Shown here in pieces: positions 25,629-32,595 of a stretch of 46,794 nucleotides of DNA (position 1 is its first letter; each line of letters opens with the position of its first letter). Origin of the DNA: DASYRM01 sp036004405. GTDB taxonomy: Bacteria; Acidobacteriota; Vicinamibacteria; Vicinamibacterales; UBA2999. A program made the translations under genes and the position numbers. The stretch spans positions 1 to 46,794 of the forward strand of contig DASYRM010000105.1 of assembly GCA_036004405.1 (NCBI GenBank). The letters run 5' to 3'. The notes beneath the pieces were generated by a model, which saw only the letters and a program-made list of their open reading frames with translations, was not told the DNA's origin and did no database searches.

Positions 25629-27002
25629 ATGCCCGAGCCGCCGCGCAACTACTGGCGGCTGGTGGGGCCGGGCATCGTCGCCGGTGGTGTCGGGCTGTCG
25701 TCCGGAGAGTTCGTGCTCTGGCCGTTCATCGCCTCGCAGGTCGGGCTGGTGCTGCTGTGGGGCGCGTTCGTCGGCGTCGTCACCCAGTTCTTCCTGAACA
25801 TGGAGGTGGAACGCTACACGCTGGCCACCGGCGAGACCGCCGTCACGGGCTTCACGCGCTTCTGGCGGCACTGGGGGCTGGTGTTCGCCGTGCTCGGCTA
25901 CTTCGCCAACCTGTGGCCGGGATGGGCGATCAGCTCGGCGACGCTCGCGACCTACCTGTTCGGCGGCAATCCCACCGTCATCGCCGTCATCACGCTCCTC
26001 GTCATCGGCGTCGGGCTGACGTTCGCGCCGGTGGTCTACGTGGCGCTCGAGCGGCTGATCTTCGTGAAGGTGGCGGCCGTGCTCGTGCTGGTCGTGCTCG
26101 CCGTCCTCTTTGCGATCGAGCCCGAGTCGTGGCGTGCGCTGCCTGGCGGCCTGGCCAACGTGGGACACGTTCCAAGCGTTCTCGACGTCGCGCTGGTGTT
26201 CGGCGCCGTCGCGTTTGCCGGCTCCGGCGGCGCGCAGAATCTCTGCCAGAGCAACTGGATTCGCGACAAAGGGTTCGGCATGGGGCAGTACGTGCCACGG
26301 CTCGTGAGCCCGATCACCGGCGCGCCGGAAGCGGAGCACGTCACGGCCGCCAGCTACGCCTTCGAGCCCACCGCGGCAAACCTGGGGCGATGGAGGCGCT
26401 GGTGGCGGTTCGCCAACATCGAGCAGCTGTGCAGCTTCGTGCTCGTCACCGTCGTCACGATCGGACTGACGTCGCTGCTCGCGCACTCGACGCTCTTCGG
26501 GCGCCCGGATCTGCCGAACAACGTCTCGTTCCTCCGAATCGAGGCACAGCAGCTCGCGGAGTCGGTCGGTCCCTGGTTCCGCGCCCTGTTCCTGGCGGTC
26601 GGCGCGTTCTCGCTCTTCGGATCGGCCATGGGCATCATCGACTACACCAGCCGGCTTGCGGCCGACGTCCTGAAGACGACCTACACGCCGCGCGCGTCCG
26701 AGCACCGGATCTATTTCTGGCTGGTGTGGGGCATGGTCGGGCTCGGCTGCGCCATCCTGCTGGCCGGCGTGTCGCAGCCGATCACGCTCCTGGTGATTTC
26801 CGCGTCGACCGGCGGCACCATCATGTTCCTGTATTCGTTCATGCTCATCGCGCTCAACCGCCGGATGCTGCCGCCGGCGCTCCGGATCGGCCCGTTCAGG
26901 ACCGCGACGCTGGTGTGGTCCACGGTGCTGTTTGGATCGCTGGCCGCGCTCACCATCTATACCCAGGTGCAGGCCTTGATCACTGCCGGTGCGAGGCCGT
27001 GA
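25629..27002 (+). CDS. NRAMP-family-related membrane transporter lacking the metal-binding motifs
   Basis: The 457-residue polytopic protein has the overall NRAMP (PF01566-type) pattern: GPGIVAGGVGLSSGEFVLWPF in membrane segment 1 and about eleven hydrophobic segments. Classic NRAMP proteins carry DPGN in segment 1 and MPH in segment 6 to bind Mn or Fe. Here segment 1 reads LSSGE and the segment-6 region reads GSGGAQNL, so divalent-metal transport is doubtful. It is placed in a sugar-acid operon, and its stop overlaps the start of the alcohol dehydrogenase (GTGA). A GTG at 25620 is an alternative start. Import of an organic acid or another cation is possible; I cannot choose. Confidence 0.8.
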   Translation: MPEPPRNYWRLVGPGIVAGGVGLSSGEFVLWPFIASQVGLVLLWGAFVGVVTQFFLNMEVERYTLATGETAVTGFTRFWRHWGLVFAVLGYFANLWPGWAISSATLATYLFGGNPTVIAVITLLVIGVGLTFAPVVYVALERLIFVKVAAVLVLVVLAVLFAIEPESWRALPGGLANVGHVPSVLDVALVFGAVAFAGSGGAQNLCQSNWIRDKGFGMGQYVPRLVSPITGAPEAEHVTAASYAFEPTAANLGRWRRWWRFANIEQLCSFVLVTVVTIGLTSLLAHSTLFGRPDLPNNVSFLRIEAQQLAESVGPWFRALFLAVGAFSLFGSAMGIIDYTSRLAADVLKTTYTPRASEHRIYFWLVWGMVGLGCAILLAGVSQPITLLVISASTGGTIMFLYSFMLIALNRRMLPPALRIGPFRTATLVWSTVLFGSLAALTIYTQVQALITAGARP

Positions 27003-28030
27003 GAGCGCTGCTCCTGTCGGAGTACAAGAAACTGTCCGTCGTGGACATGCCGATGCCAGAGATCGGCGACAGCGACGTGCTGGTGCGCGTGCGGGCCTGC
27101 GGCATCTGCGGCAGCGACATCCACGGGTACGACGGCTCGACCGGCCGGCGCATTCCGCCTCTGGTGATGGGGCACGAGGCGGCAGGCGTGGTCGAGCGGG
27201 TCGGCCCAGGTGTCAGCGGCTTTCAGCCCGGCGACCGGGTCTCGTTCGACTCGACCGTCTCGTGCGGCGCCTGCGACTTCTGCCGGGGCGGGCGGATCAA
27301 CCTGTGCGACAACCGCACGGTGCTTGGGGTGTCGACCGGCGAATACCGCCGTCATGGCGCCTTCGCCGAGTACGTCGCCGTCCCGGCGCGCATCGTCTAC
27401 AAACTGCCCGAGACCCTGCCGTTCGAACGCGCTGCGCTCCTCGAGGCGGTCTCGGTGGCGGTTCATGCGGTGAGCCGCCGTGTGCCCGCGCCGGACGAGA
27501 CCGCTGTCGTCGTCGGCTCGGGAATGATCGGCGTGCTGATCGTCCAGGTGCTCCGCGCCAAAGGCACCGCGAACATCGTGGCCGTCGACCTCGATCCGCG
27601 CAAGCGCGCGCTCGCAACGCACATGGGCGCCACCCACGCGATCGATCCGCAGGAGCATGACGTCCCCTCCGCCGTTCGCGAGCTCACGGGTGGTCGTGGC
27701 GCGGACGTGTCGTTCGAGGTCGTGGGGCATAGCGACACGCTCCTGAGCTCGCTCCGCTGCCTGCGAAAAGGGGGCACCACGGTGCTCGTCGGCAACCTGT
27801 CGCCACGCGTCGAGCTGCCGCTGCAGGAGGTCGTCAGCCGCGAGATCGACGTGCTCGGGTCGTGCGCGTCGAGCGGGGAGATCCCCGAGAGCATCGATCT
27901 GCTGGCGCGCGGCCTGGTCGACGTCGATCCGATCATCAGCCTGACCGCGCCGCTCGACGAGGGGCCGGCGCTCTTCGAGCGGTTGTATCGCGGCGACGCG
28001 ACGCTGATGAAGGTGATCATTCAGCCGTGA
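26999..28030 (+). CDS. Zinc-dependent medium-chain alcohol/polyol dehydrogenase
   Basis: The 343-residue protein is an MDR dehydrogenase. Catalytic zinc is held by Cys37 (GICGSDIHG), His59 and Glu60 (MGHEAAG), and structural zinc by Cys89, Cys92, Cys95 and Cys103. The NAD site is VVGSGMIGVL. Sequence style is close to sorbitol, galactitol-phosphate and threonine dehydrogenases, so an alditol, aldose or keto-deoxy-sugar-acid substrate is likely. The GTG start overlaps the transporter stop and its own stop overlaps the SDR start, both as GTGA, which implies coupled translation. Oxidation of a pentose or of 2-keto-3-deoxypentonate at C4 are two possibilities from context. Confidence 0.9.
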   Translation: MRALLLSEYKKLSVVDMPMPEIGDSDVLVRVRACGICGSDIHGYDGSTGRRIPPLVMGHEAAGVVERVGPGVSGFQPGDRVSFDSTVSCGACDFCRGGRINLCDNRTVLGVSTGEYRRHGAFAEYVAVPARIVYKLPETLPFERAALLEAVSVAVHAVSRRVPAPDETAVVVGSGMIGVLIVQVLRAKGTANIVAVDLDPRKRALATHMGATHAIDPQEHDVPSAVRELTGGRGADVSFEVVGHSDTLLSSLRCLRKGGTTVLVGNLSPRVELPLQEVVSREIDVLGSCASSGEIPESIDLLARGLVDVDPIISLTAPLDEGPALFERLYRGDATLMKVIIQP

Positions 28031-28809
28031 GCGCCTTCGATCTCAGTGGCAAAGTGGGCATCGTCACCGGCGCGAGCCGCGGTCTCGGGCAGACGTTCGC
28101 GCGGGCGCTGGCGCGCGCGGGCGCCGATCTGGTCATCACCAGCCGGACACTGGCGTCGCTGACGGCGTTTCAGGCGGAGGTCGAATCGATGGGGCGCCGG
28201 GCCGTGGCGCTCGAGCTCGACGTCCGCAGTGAGGACAGCATCCGCGCCATGGCTACTGGCGCCGCCGCGGCGTATCCGCGCCTCGACATCCTGGTGAACA
28301 ACGCCGGCTGCAACGTGCGGAAGCCGGCGCTGGACGTCACGTGGGACGACTGGAACCTGATCCTCGACACCAATCTGCGCGGCGCCTTCTTCGTCGCCCA
28401 GTCGGTGGCTAAACTGATGATGGCGCACGGCCGCGGGCGCATCATCAACATCGGGTCGCTCACCTCGGTCATGGGGTACGCCGGGCTGGGGCCCTACGGG
28501 GCGAGCCGCGGTGGCATCCGGCAGCTGACGATGAGCCTGGCCGACGACTGGGGGCCGCGCGGCATCACCGTGAACTGCCTGGCGCCCGGCTGGTTCAAGA
28601 CCGATCAGAACAAGGTGATGTACGACGACCCGGAATGGGTGGCGTATCTGGTCGATCGCATCCCCGTTCGCCGGCCCGGGCGGCCGAGCGATCTCGAAGG
28701 CCCTATCGTCTTTCTCGCCTCCGACGCCAGCGAGTACATCACTGGACAGACGCTGCTGGTGGACGGCGGGATGTCTACCGGCGCGGTGCGGGCGTTGCCG
28801 CGGACCTGA
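28027..28809 (+). CDS. Short-chain dehydrogenase with Arg in place of the catalytic Lys
   Basis: The 260-residue protein has the classical SDR layout: nucleotide-binding TGASRGLG (14-21), NNAG at 91-94, catalytic Ser144 and Tyr157. The usual YxxxK motif reads YGASR, so position 161 is Arg. The C-terminal LVDGGMSTG is normal. Relatives are gluconate 5-dehydrogenase and 2-deoxygluconate 3-dehydrogenase-like SDRs. It is the last gene of the operon that starts with the xylonate dehydratase, and its GTG overlaps the previous stop. Its substrate is likely a sugar or sugar acid; whether Arg161 supports catalysis is open. Confidence 0.87.
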   Translation: MSAFDLSGKVGIVTGASRGLGQTFARALARAGADLVITSRTLASLTAFQAEVESMGRRAVALELDVRSEDSIRAMATGAAAAYPRLDILVNNAGCNVRKPALDVTWDDWNLILDTNLRGAFFVAQSVAKLMMAHGRGRIINIGSLTSVMGYAGLGPYGASRGGIRQLTMSLADDWGPRGITVNCLAPGWFKTDQNKVMYDDPEWVAYLVDRIPVRRPGRPSDLEGPIVFLASDASEYITGQTLLVDGGMSTGAVRALPRT

Positions 28810-28823
28810 TCGCCTGCGCCCTG

Positions 28824-29612
28824 CTACGGAGCAGCCTTCGACGGATCGCCGGTCGGCGGCGGCGCGCGATCGGCGGCCGCGCGCGGCCCGAGGAGCTCGA
28901 GCAGGACTGGTTCGAGCGCGTCGGCCCACACCTGATAGCCCTTGATCGTCGGGTGCAGCCGATCGCCCATCATCCCGTCGAAGAGCGTGCCGCTCGCGTC
29001 GGCGAGCCTGTCGTTGATGTTCAGAAAGCGGATCGAACGCCCATCGGCAAAGCGGGCGATCTCTCGATTGATCTCGTCGATCACCGGCATCGCGGCCACG
29101 TTGTCGTTGCGCGGAAAAATCGCGGTCAGGACGATCGTCGCCCGCGGCGCCTTGCTCCGCATTACGTCGAGGAGCGCCTTGATCCCGCGGCTGACGTCGG
29201 CGGCGCGCTCCGCGACCGGGACCGTGTCCGGTGCGCTGCCGACGTTGTTGGTGCCGGCGAGCAGCACGATGACCTTCGGTTGCACGCCGTCGAGCTCGCC
29301 GTTCTCGAGCCGCCACAGGATGTTCTGCGTGGTGTCGGCGCCCCAACCGAAGTTGGCGGCGTTCCAGCCGAAGAACCGCTGCGTCCAGTGCGCCAGGAAT
29401 TCCGGATAGTCGGTGGCGCCCCAGCGGCGCGTAATCGAGTCGCCGACGAAATAGAGGTCGATGCGGCCGCGGCGCGCCTTTTCGAGCAGCTGCGCGTGCG
29501 CGACGACGGAGTTCGCGTCGGTGCGCGCCACCGGGCGGTCGGCCGGCGCCGCGGGCTGACCGGCCTGCAGGACCGCAGTGGCGACGACGACCGCGATCGC
29601 ACTCACGCGCAT
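28824..29612 (-). CDS. Exported SGNH/GDSL-family esterase
   Basis: The 262-residue protein has a Sec signal (about 1-22) and an SGNH hydrolase fold. Block I is VGDSIT with nucleophile Ser59, block III is GTNN with Asn122, and block V is DRLHP with Asp217 and His220. The glycine of block II appears in NFGWGADTT. The length and the PAF-acetylhydrolase-like text suggest deacetylation of acetylated xylan or pectin sugars. It is the last gene of the GH3-eda-kdgK-manD operon, 16 bases after manD, and converges with the SDR gene. The enzyme class is sure, the ester removed is inferred. Confidence 0.9.
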   Translation of the reverse strand: MRVSAIAVVVATAVLQAGQPAAPADRPVARTDANSVVAHAQLLEKARRGRIDLYFVGDSITRRWGATDYPEFLAHWTQRFFGWNAANFGWGADTTQNILWRLENGELDGVQPKVIVLLAGTNNVGSAPDTVPVAERAADVSRGIKALLDVMRSKAPRATIVLTAIFPRNDNVAAMPVIDEINREIARFADGRSIRFLNINDRLADASGTLFDGMMGDRLHPTIKGYQVWADALEPVLLELLGPRAAADRAPPPTGDPSKAAP

Positions 29613-29628
29613 CCAGTTCTGCCAGTCT

Positions 29629-30834
29629 CTACCAGTCGTGCATGGTGCCGTCGGCGAGCCGCGCGATCGGCAGGTACGCGGGTTGATAGGGGAAGGTCGC
29701 CGCCAGCCCTTCGTCGAGGTCGACGCCGAGCCCGGGCGCGTCGCCCGGGTGCATCACCCCGTTGGAGAACGTATACGCATGCGGGAACACGCGGTCGGTC
29801 TCGGGGGTGTGCGGCATGTATTCCTGAATGCCGAAGTTGTAGACGCTGAGATCGAAATGGAGCGCGGCGGCCATGCACACCGGGCTCAGATCGGTGGCGC
29901 CGTGCGAGCCCGTGCGCACCTGGTAGAGCTCGGCGAGGTTCGCGATGCGGCGCACATGGCTGATGCCGCCGGCGTGGACCACGGTGGTGCGGACGTAGTC
30001 GATCAGCTGCTCCTGAATCAGCTGCCGGCAGTCGTGAATCGTGTTGAACACCTCGCCCACGGCGAGCGGTGTGGTCGTGTGCTGGCGTATGAGCCGGAAG
30101 CTCTCCTGGTTGTCGGCGGGCGTCGGGTCTTCCATCCAGAACAGCCGGTAGGGCTCGAGCGCGCGTCCGAGGCGCGCGGCTTCGATTGGCCGCAGGCGGT
30201 GGTGGACGTCGTGCAGGAGATGTGGTTCGGGGCCGAGCTCGCGCCGGAGGCGCTCGAACAGCGGCGCCACCGTGTCCACATAGCGCTCGCTGCTCCAGAC
30301 CGTCTCCGGCAGCGGCCCGCGCTCGGCCGGTTCGTAGGCCCGTCCTGCCGCCACGCCGTACACGCGTTCGAGCCCCGGCACCGCACACTGCGCGCGCACC
30401 GCTTTGTAGCCCTGCGCGATGAAGGCGCCGGCCGCCGCCACCGTCGCGTCGATCGTGGCGCCGCTGGCATGCCCGTACACCATCACGGCATCACGCGAGG
30501 CCCCGCCGAGCAGCTGATACACCGGCGCCCCCAGCGTCTTCCCCTTGATGTCCCAGAGCGCCGTGTCCACGGCGGCAATCGCCGACATCGTCACCGGCCC
30601 GCGCCGCCAATACGCGCCCTTGTAGAGGAACTGCCAGATGTCCTCGATGCGGCGTGCGTCGCGCCCCTGCAGCAGCGGCAGCACGTGGTCGCTGAGATAC
30701 GCGGCCACCGCGAGCTCACGCCCGTTGAGCGTGGCGTCGCCCAGGCCGTACACGCCGTCTTCGGTCTCGAGCTTGAGCGTGACGAAGTTGCGTCCCGGGC
30801 TGCAGACGATGACCTTGCCGCCGATGATCCTCAC
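29629..30834 (-). CDS. manD: D-mannonate dehydratase (enolase superfamily, ManD/RspA type)
   Basis: The 401-residue protein dehydrates D-mannonate, and in some members D-gluconate, to 2-keto-3-deoxygluconate (EC 4.2.1.8). Metal ligands are Asp209 (LLHDVHHRL), Glu235 (FWMEDPTP) and Glu261 (AVGEVFN). His211, His311 and the Arg147/Tyr159 pair match the acid-base residues of ManD enzymes. The N-terminus IIGGKVIVCSPGRNFVTLK is nearly diagnostic of ManD. It starts with GTG, with AAAGGA six bases upstream, so it has its own ribosome site between the tandem hairpins and the gene. It follows KDG kinase and KDPG aldolase, which process its product. Confidence 0.94.
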   Translation of the reverse strand: MRIIGGKVIVCSPGRNFVTLKLETEDGVYGLGDATLNGRELAVAAYLSDHVLPLLQGRDARRIEDIWQFLYKGAYWRRGPVTMSAIAAVDTALWDIKGKTLGAPVYQLLGGASRDAVMVYGHASGATIDATVAAAGAFIAQGYKAVRAQCAVPGLERVYGVAAGRAYEPAERGPLPETVWSSERYVDTVAPLFERLRRELGPEPHLLHDVHHRLRPIEAARLGRALEPYRLFWMEDPTPADNQESFRLIRQHTTTPLAVGEVFNTIHDCRQLIQEQLIDYVRTTVVHAGGISHVRRIANLAELYQVRTGSHGATDLSPVCMAAALHFDLSVYNFGIQEYMPHTPETDRVFPHAYTFSNGVMHPGDAPGLGVDLDEGLAATFPYQPAYLPIARLADGTMHDW

Positions 30835-30848
30835 GTCGAATCCTTTCG

Positions 30849-30918
30849 CAGGCGGACCTCTTCGAGGTCCGCCTCTACGTACTCCACAGGCGGACCTCTT
30901 CGAGGTCCGCCTCTACGT
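30849..30918. repeat. Two perfect tandem 32-nt REP-like palindromes
   Basis: Copies at 30849-30880 and 30887-30918 are identical over 32 bases and are separated by six bases (ACTCCA). Each folds into an 11-bp stem, AGGCGGACCTC against GAGGTCCGCCT, with a TTC loop, and ends in CTACGT. On the minus strand they begin four bases after the KDG kinase stop and end before the ribosome site of manD. They may act as mRNA-processing or partial-termination structures between the two operon halves. The arm GTAGAGGCGGACCT recurs in the element at 46554-46634. Confidence 0.85.
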
Positions 30919-30921
30919 GCG

Positions 30922-31950
30922 CTAGCGTTGCACGCGCCCCGAGGCGTCTCCGGCCGCAAGGCGCTCGACTTCTGCGACGCTCACGCGGTTGAAGTCGCCG
31001 GGGATCGTCTGCTTCAACGCGCTGGCGGCGACGGCGAACTGCAGCGCCGCCTCCGGGCGTGTGCCGCTGATCAATCCATAGATCAGTCCGGCGGCAAAGC
31101 TGTCGCCGGCGCCGATGCGATCGACGATCCGGACGCCGTAGCGCTGACTCTGGTGGAACCGCGACGTCTGTGCGTCCCACAGCACCGCGCTCCAGCCGTT
31201 GTCGCTGGCCGAGGCGCTCTCGCGCAGCGTGATCGCCACGAGGCGCGGACCGCACTCGTCGGCGACGCGCCGGCTCACGTCCTGATAGGCGTCGGGCCTC
31301 ACGTGACCGGCGTGCACGTCCACGCCGGTGACGGCGAGTCCGAGGACGCTTTGCAGATCCTCCTCGTTTCCGATGAGGAGATCCACGTGCGCGAGCAGCG
31401 GGCGGATGGCGGCCTGCGCCTCCGCTTCCGACCAGAGCGTCCGCCGGTAGTTGAGGTCGAAGCTGACGGTGGCGCCCGCCTGCTTCGCGGCCGCCAGCGC
31501 CGCCGCGGTCGCGCGGGCGGCGACCGGTCCGAGCGCCGGCGTCACGCCGCTGACGTGGAACCACCCGGCGCCCGCGAAGACGTCGGGCCACGCGAACGCA
31601 TCGGCCGCGCCCTCGCTGAACGCCGAGCGGGCACGGTCGTAGACCACCGTCGAGGCGCGCTGGCTGGCGCCCGGTTCGGCGAAGTAGATCCCGAGGCGCG
31701 CGCCGCGCCGGGCGATGAAGTCGGTGCGGACCCCTTCGCGGGCCAGCGCGGCGATTGCGGCGGTTCCGACCGCATGCGGCGGCACGCACGTCAGGTAGAC
31801 GCTGTCCAGCCCGAAGTGCGCCAGGCTGACGGCGACGTTCGCCTCGGCGCCACCGAAGGTGGCCGACAGCACGGGCGACTGCAGCAGGCGCTCGAATCCG
31901 GGTGGACTGAGGCGCAGCATGATCTCGCCGAGCGTGACGACCCGGATCAT
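30922..31950 (-). CDS. kdgK: 2-keto-3-deoxygluconate kinase (PfkB family)
   Basis: The 342-residue cytoplasmic kinase phosphorylates 2-keto-3-deoxygluconate to KDPG with ATP (EC 2.7.1.45). The PfkB N-terminal motif GGAEANVAVSLAHFG is at 33-47 and the catalytic motif DRIGAGDSFAAGLIYG includes base Asp283. The opening VVTLGEIMLRLSPPGFERLLQS is typical of KDG kinases. The start overlaps the KDPG aldolase stop (ATGA), so the pair is coupled. The upstream open frame is a shadow of the aldolase gene. Downstream, two tandem hairpins separate it from manD, whose product it uses. Confidence 0.93.
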   Translation of the reverse strand: MIRVVTLGEIMLRLSPPGFERLLQSPVLSATFGGAEANVAVSLAHFGLDSVYLTCVPPHAVGTAAIAALAREGVRTDFIARRGARLGIYFAEPGASQRASTVVYDRARSAFSEGAADAFAWPDVFAGAGWFHVSGVTPALGPVAARATAAALAAAKQAGATVSFDLNYRRTLWSEAEAQAAIRPLLAHVDLLIGNEEDLQSVLGLAVTGVDVHAGHVRPDAYQDVSRRVADECGPRLVAITLRESASASDNGWSAVLWDAQTSRFHQSQRYGVRIVDRIGAGDSFAAGLIYGLISGTRPEAALQFAVAASALKQTIPGDFNRVSVAEVERLAAGDASGRVQR

Positions 31951-32594
31951 GAGCCCTGCCGCGCGGCGCGCAGGTTGGCCACGATCCGTGTGGCGCGATC
32001 GGTGATGGCGGCGAAGTCGCCCGCGGCGACGAGCCGAGGGTCCACCAGGGCGCTTCCCACCCCGACGGCCACGGCGCCGGCGCGGAGCCAGTCGCCGGCG
32101 TTCTCGATCGAGACGCCGCCGGTCGGCATCAGCTTCACGTGGGGGAGCGGCGCCTTCACGTCCTTCAGAAACGAGGGGCCCAGGCCGTTGGCGGGAAAGA
32201 CCTTGACGATGTCGGCGCCGGCGTCCCAGGCGTCGAGGATCTCGGTGGGGGTGTAGCACCCGGGCATCGCCGGCACGTCGGCGGCGTGGCACGCGGCGAT
32301 GACCGCCGGGCGGAACACCGGGGCCACGACGAATCGCGCGCCCGCGTCGATCGCGCGCCGGGCCGTGTCCGGATCGAGAACCGTGCCGGCGCCAAGCAGG
32401 ATGTCGTCCGGCACGGACGATGCCAGATGGCGAATCGAATCGATCGCGCCGGGAACCGTCATCGTCACTTCGATCGCGCGCGCGCCTCCGGCCGCCAGCG
32501 CCTCCACCAGCCTCGAAAGGGCGGCGGCGCTCTCGAGACGGACCACAGCCACGATCCCGTCGCGCTCGATGCGCGCTGTGGTCTCCGCCCGCAT
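31947..32594 (-). CDS. eda: KDPG/KHG (2-keto-3-deoxy-6-phosphogluconate) aldolase
   Basis: The 215-residue class I aldolase splits KDPG into pyruvate and glyceraldehyde-3-phosphate (EC 4.1.2.14). Schiff-base Lys131 is in ADIVKVFPAN, Glu42 in AIEVTMT, and Arg19 in VVRL. GAGTVLD and the phosphate-loop MPTGGVS block are also present. The gene starts one base after the GH3 stop and overlaps the kinase start, which shows a single transcription unit. With ManD and KDG kinase it gives the lower Entner-Doudoroff branch for uronates and aldonates. Confidence 0.95.
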   Translation of the reverse strand: MRAETTARIERDGIVAVVRLESAAALSRLVEALAAGGARAIEVTMTVPGAIDSIRHLASSVPDDILLGAGTVLDPDTARRAIDAGARFVVAPVFRPAVIAACHAADVPAMPGCYTPTEILDAWDAGADIVKVFPANGLGPSFLKDVKAPLPHVKLMPTGGVSIENAGDWLRAGAVAVGVGSALVDPRLVAAGDFAAITDRATRIVANLRAARQGS

Positions 32595-32595
32595 G

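Noticed and set aside
30849..30918. Tandem repeats as a possible CRISPR remnant
   Set aside because: Only two units with a six-base spacer, each a strong hairpin, and no cas genes nearby.
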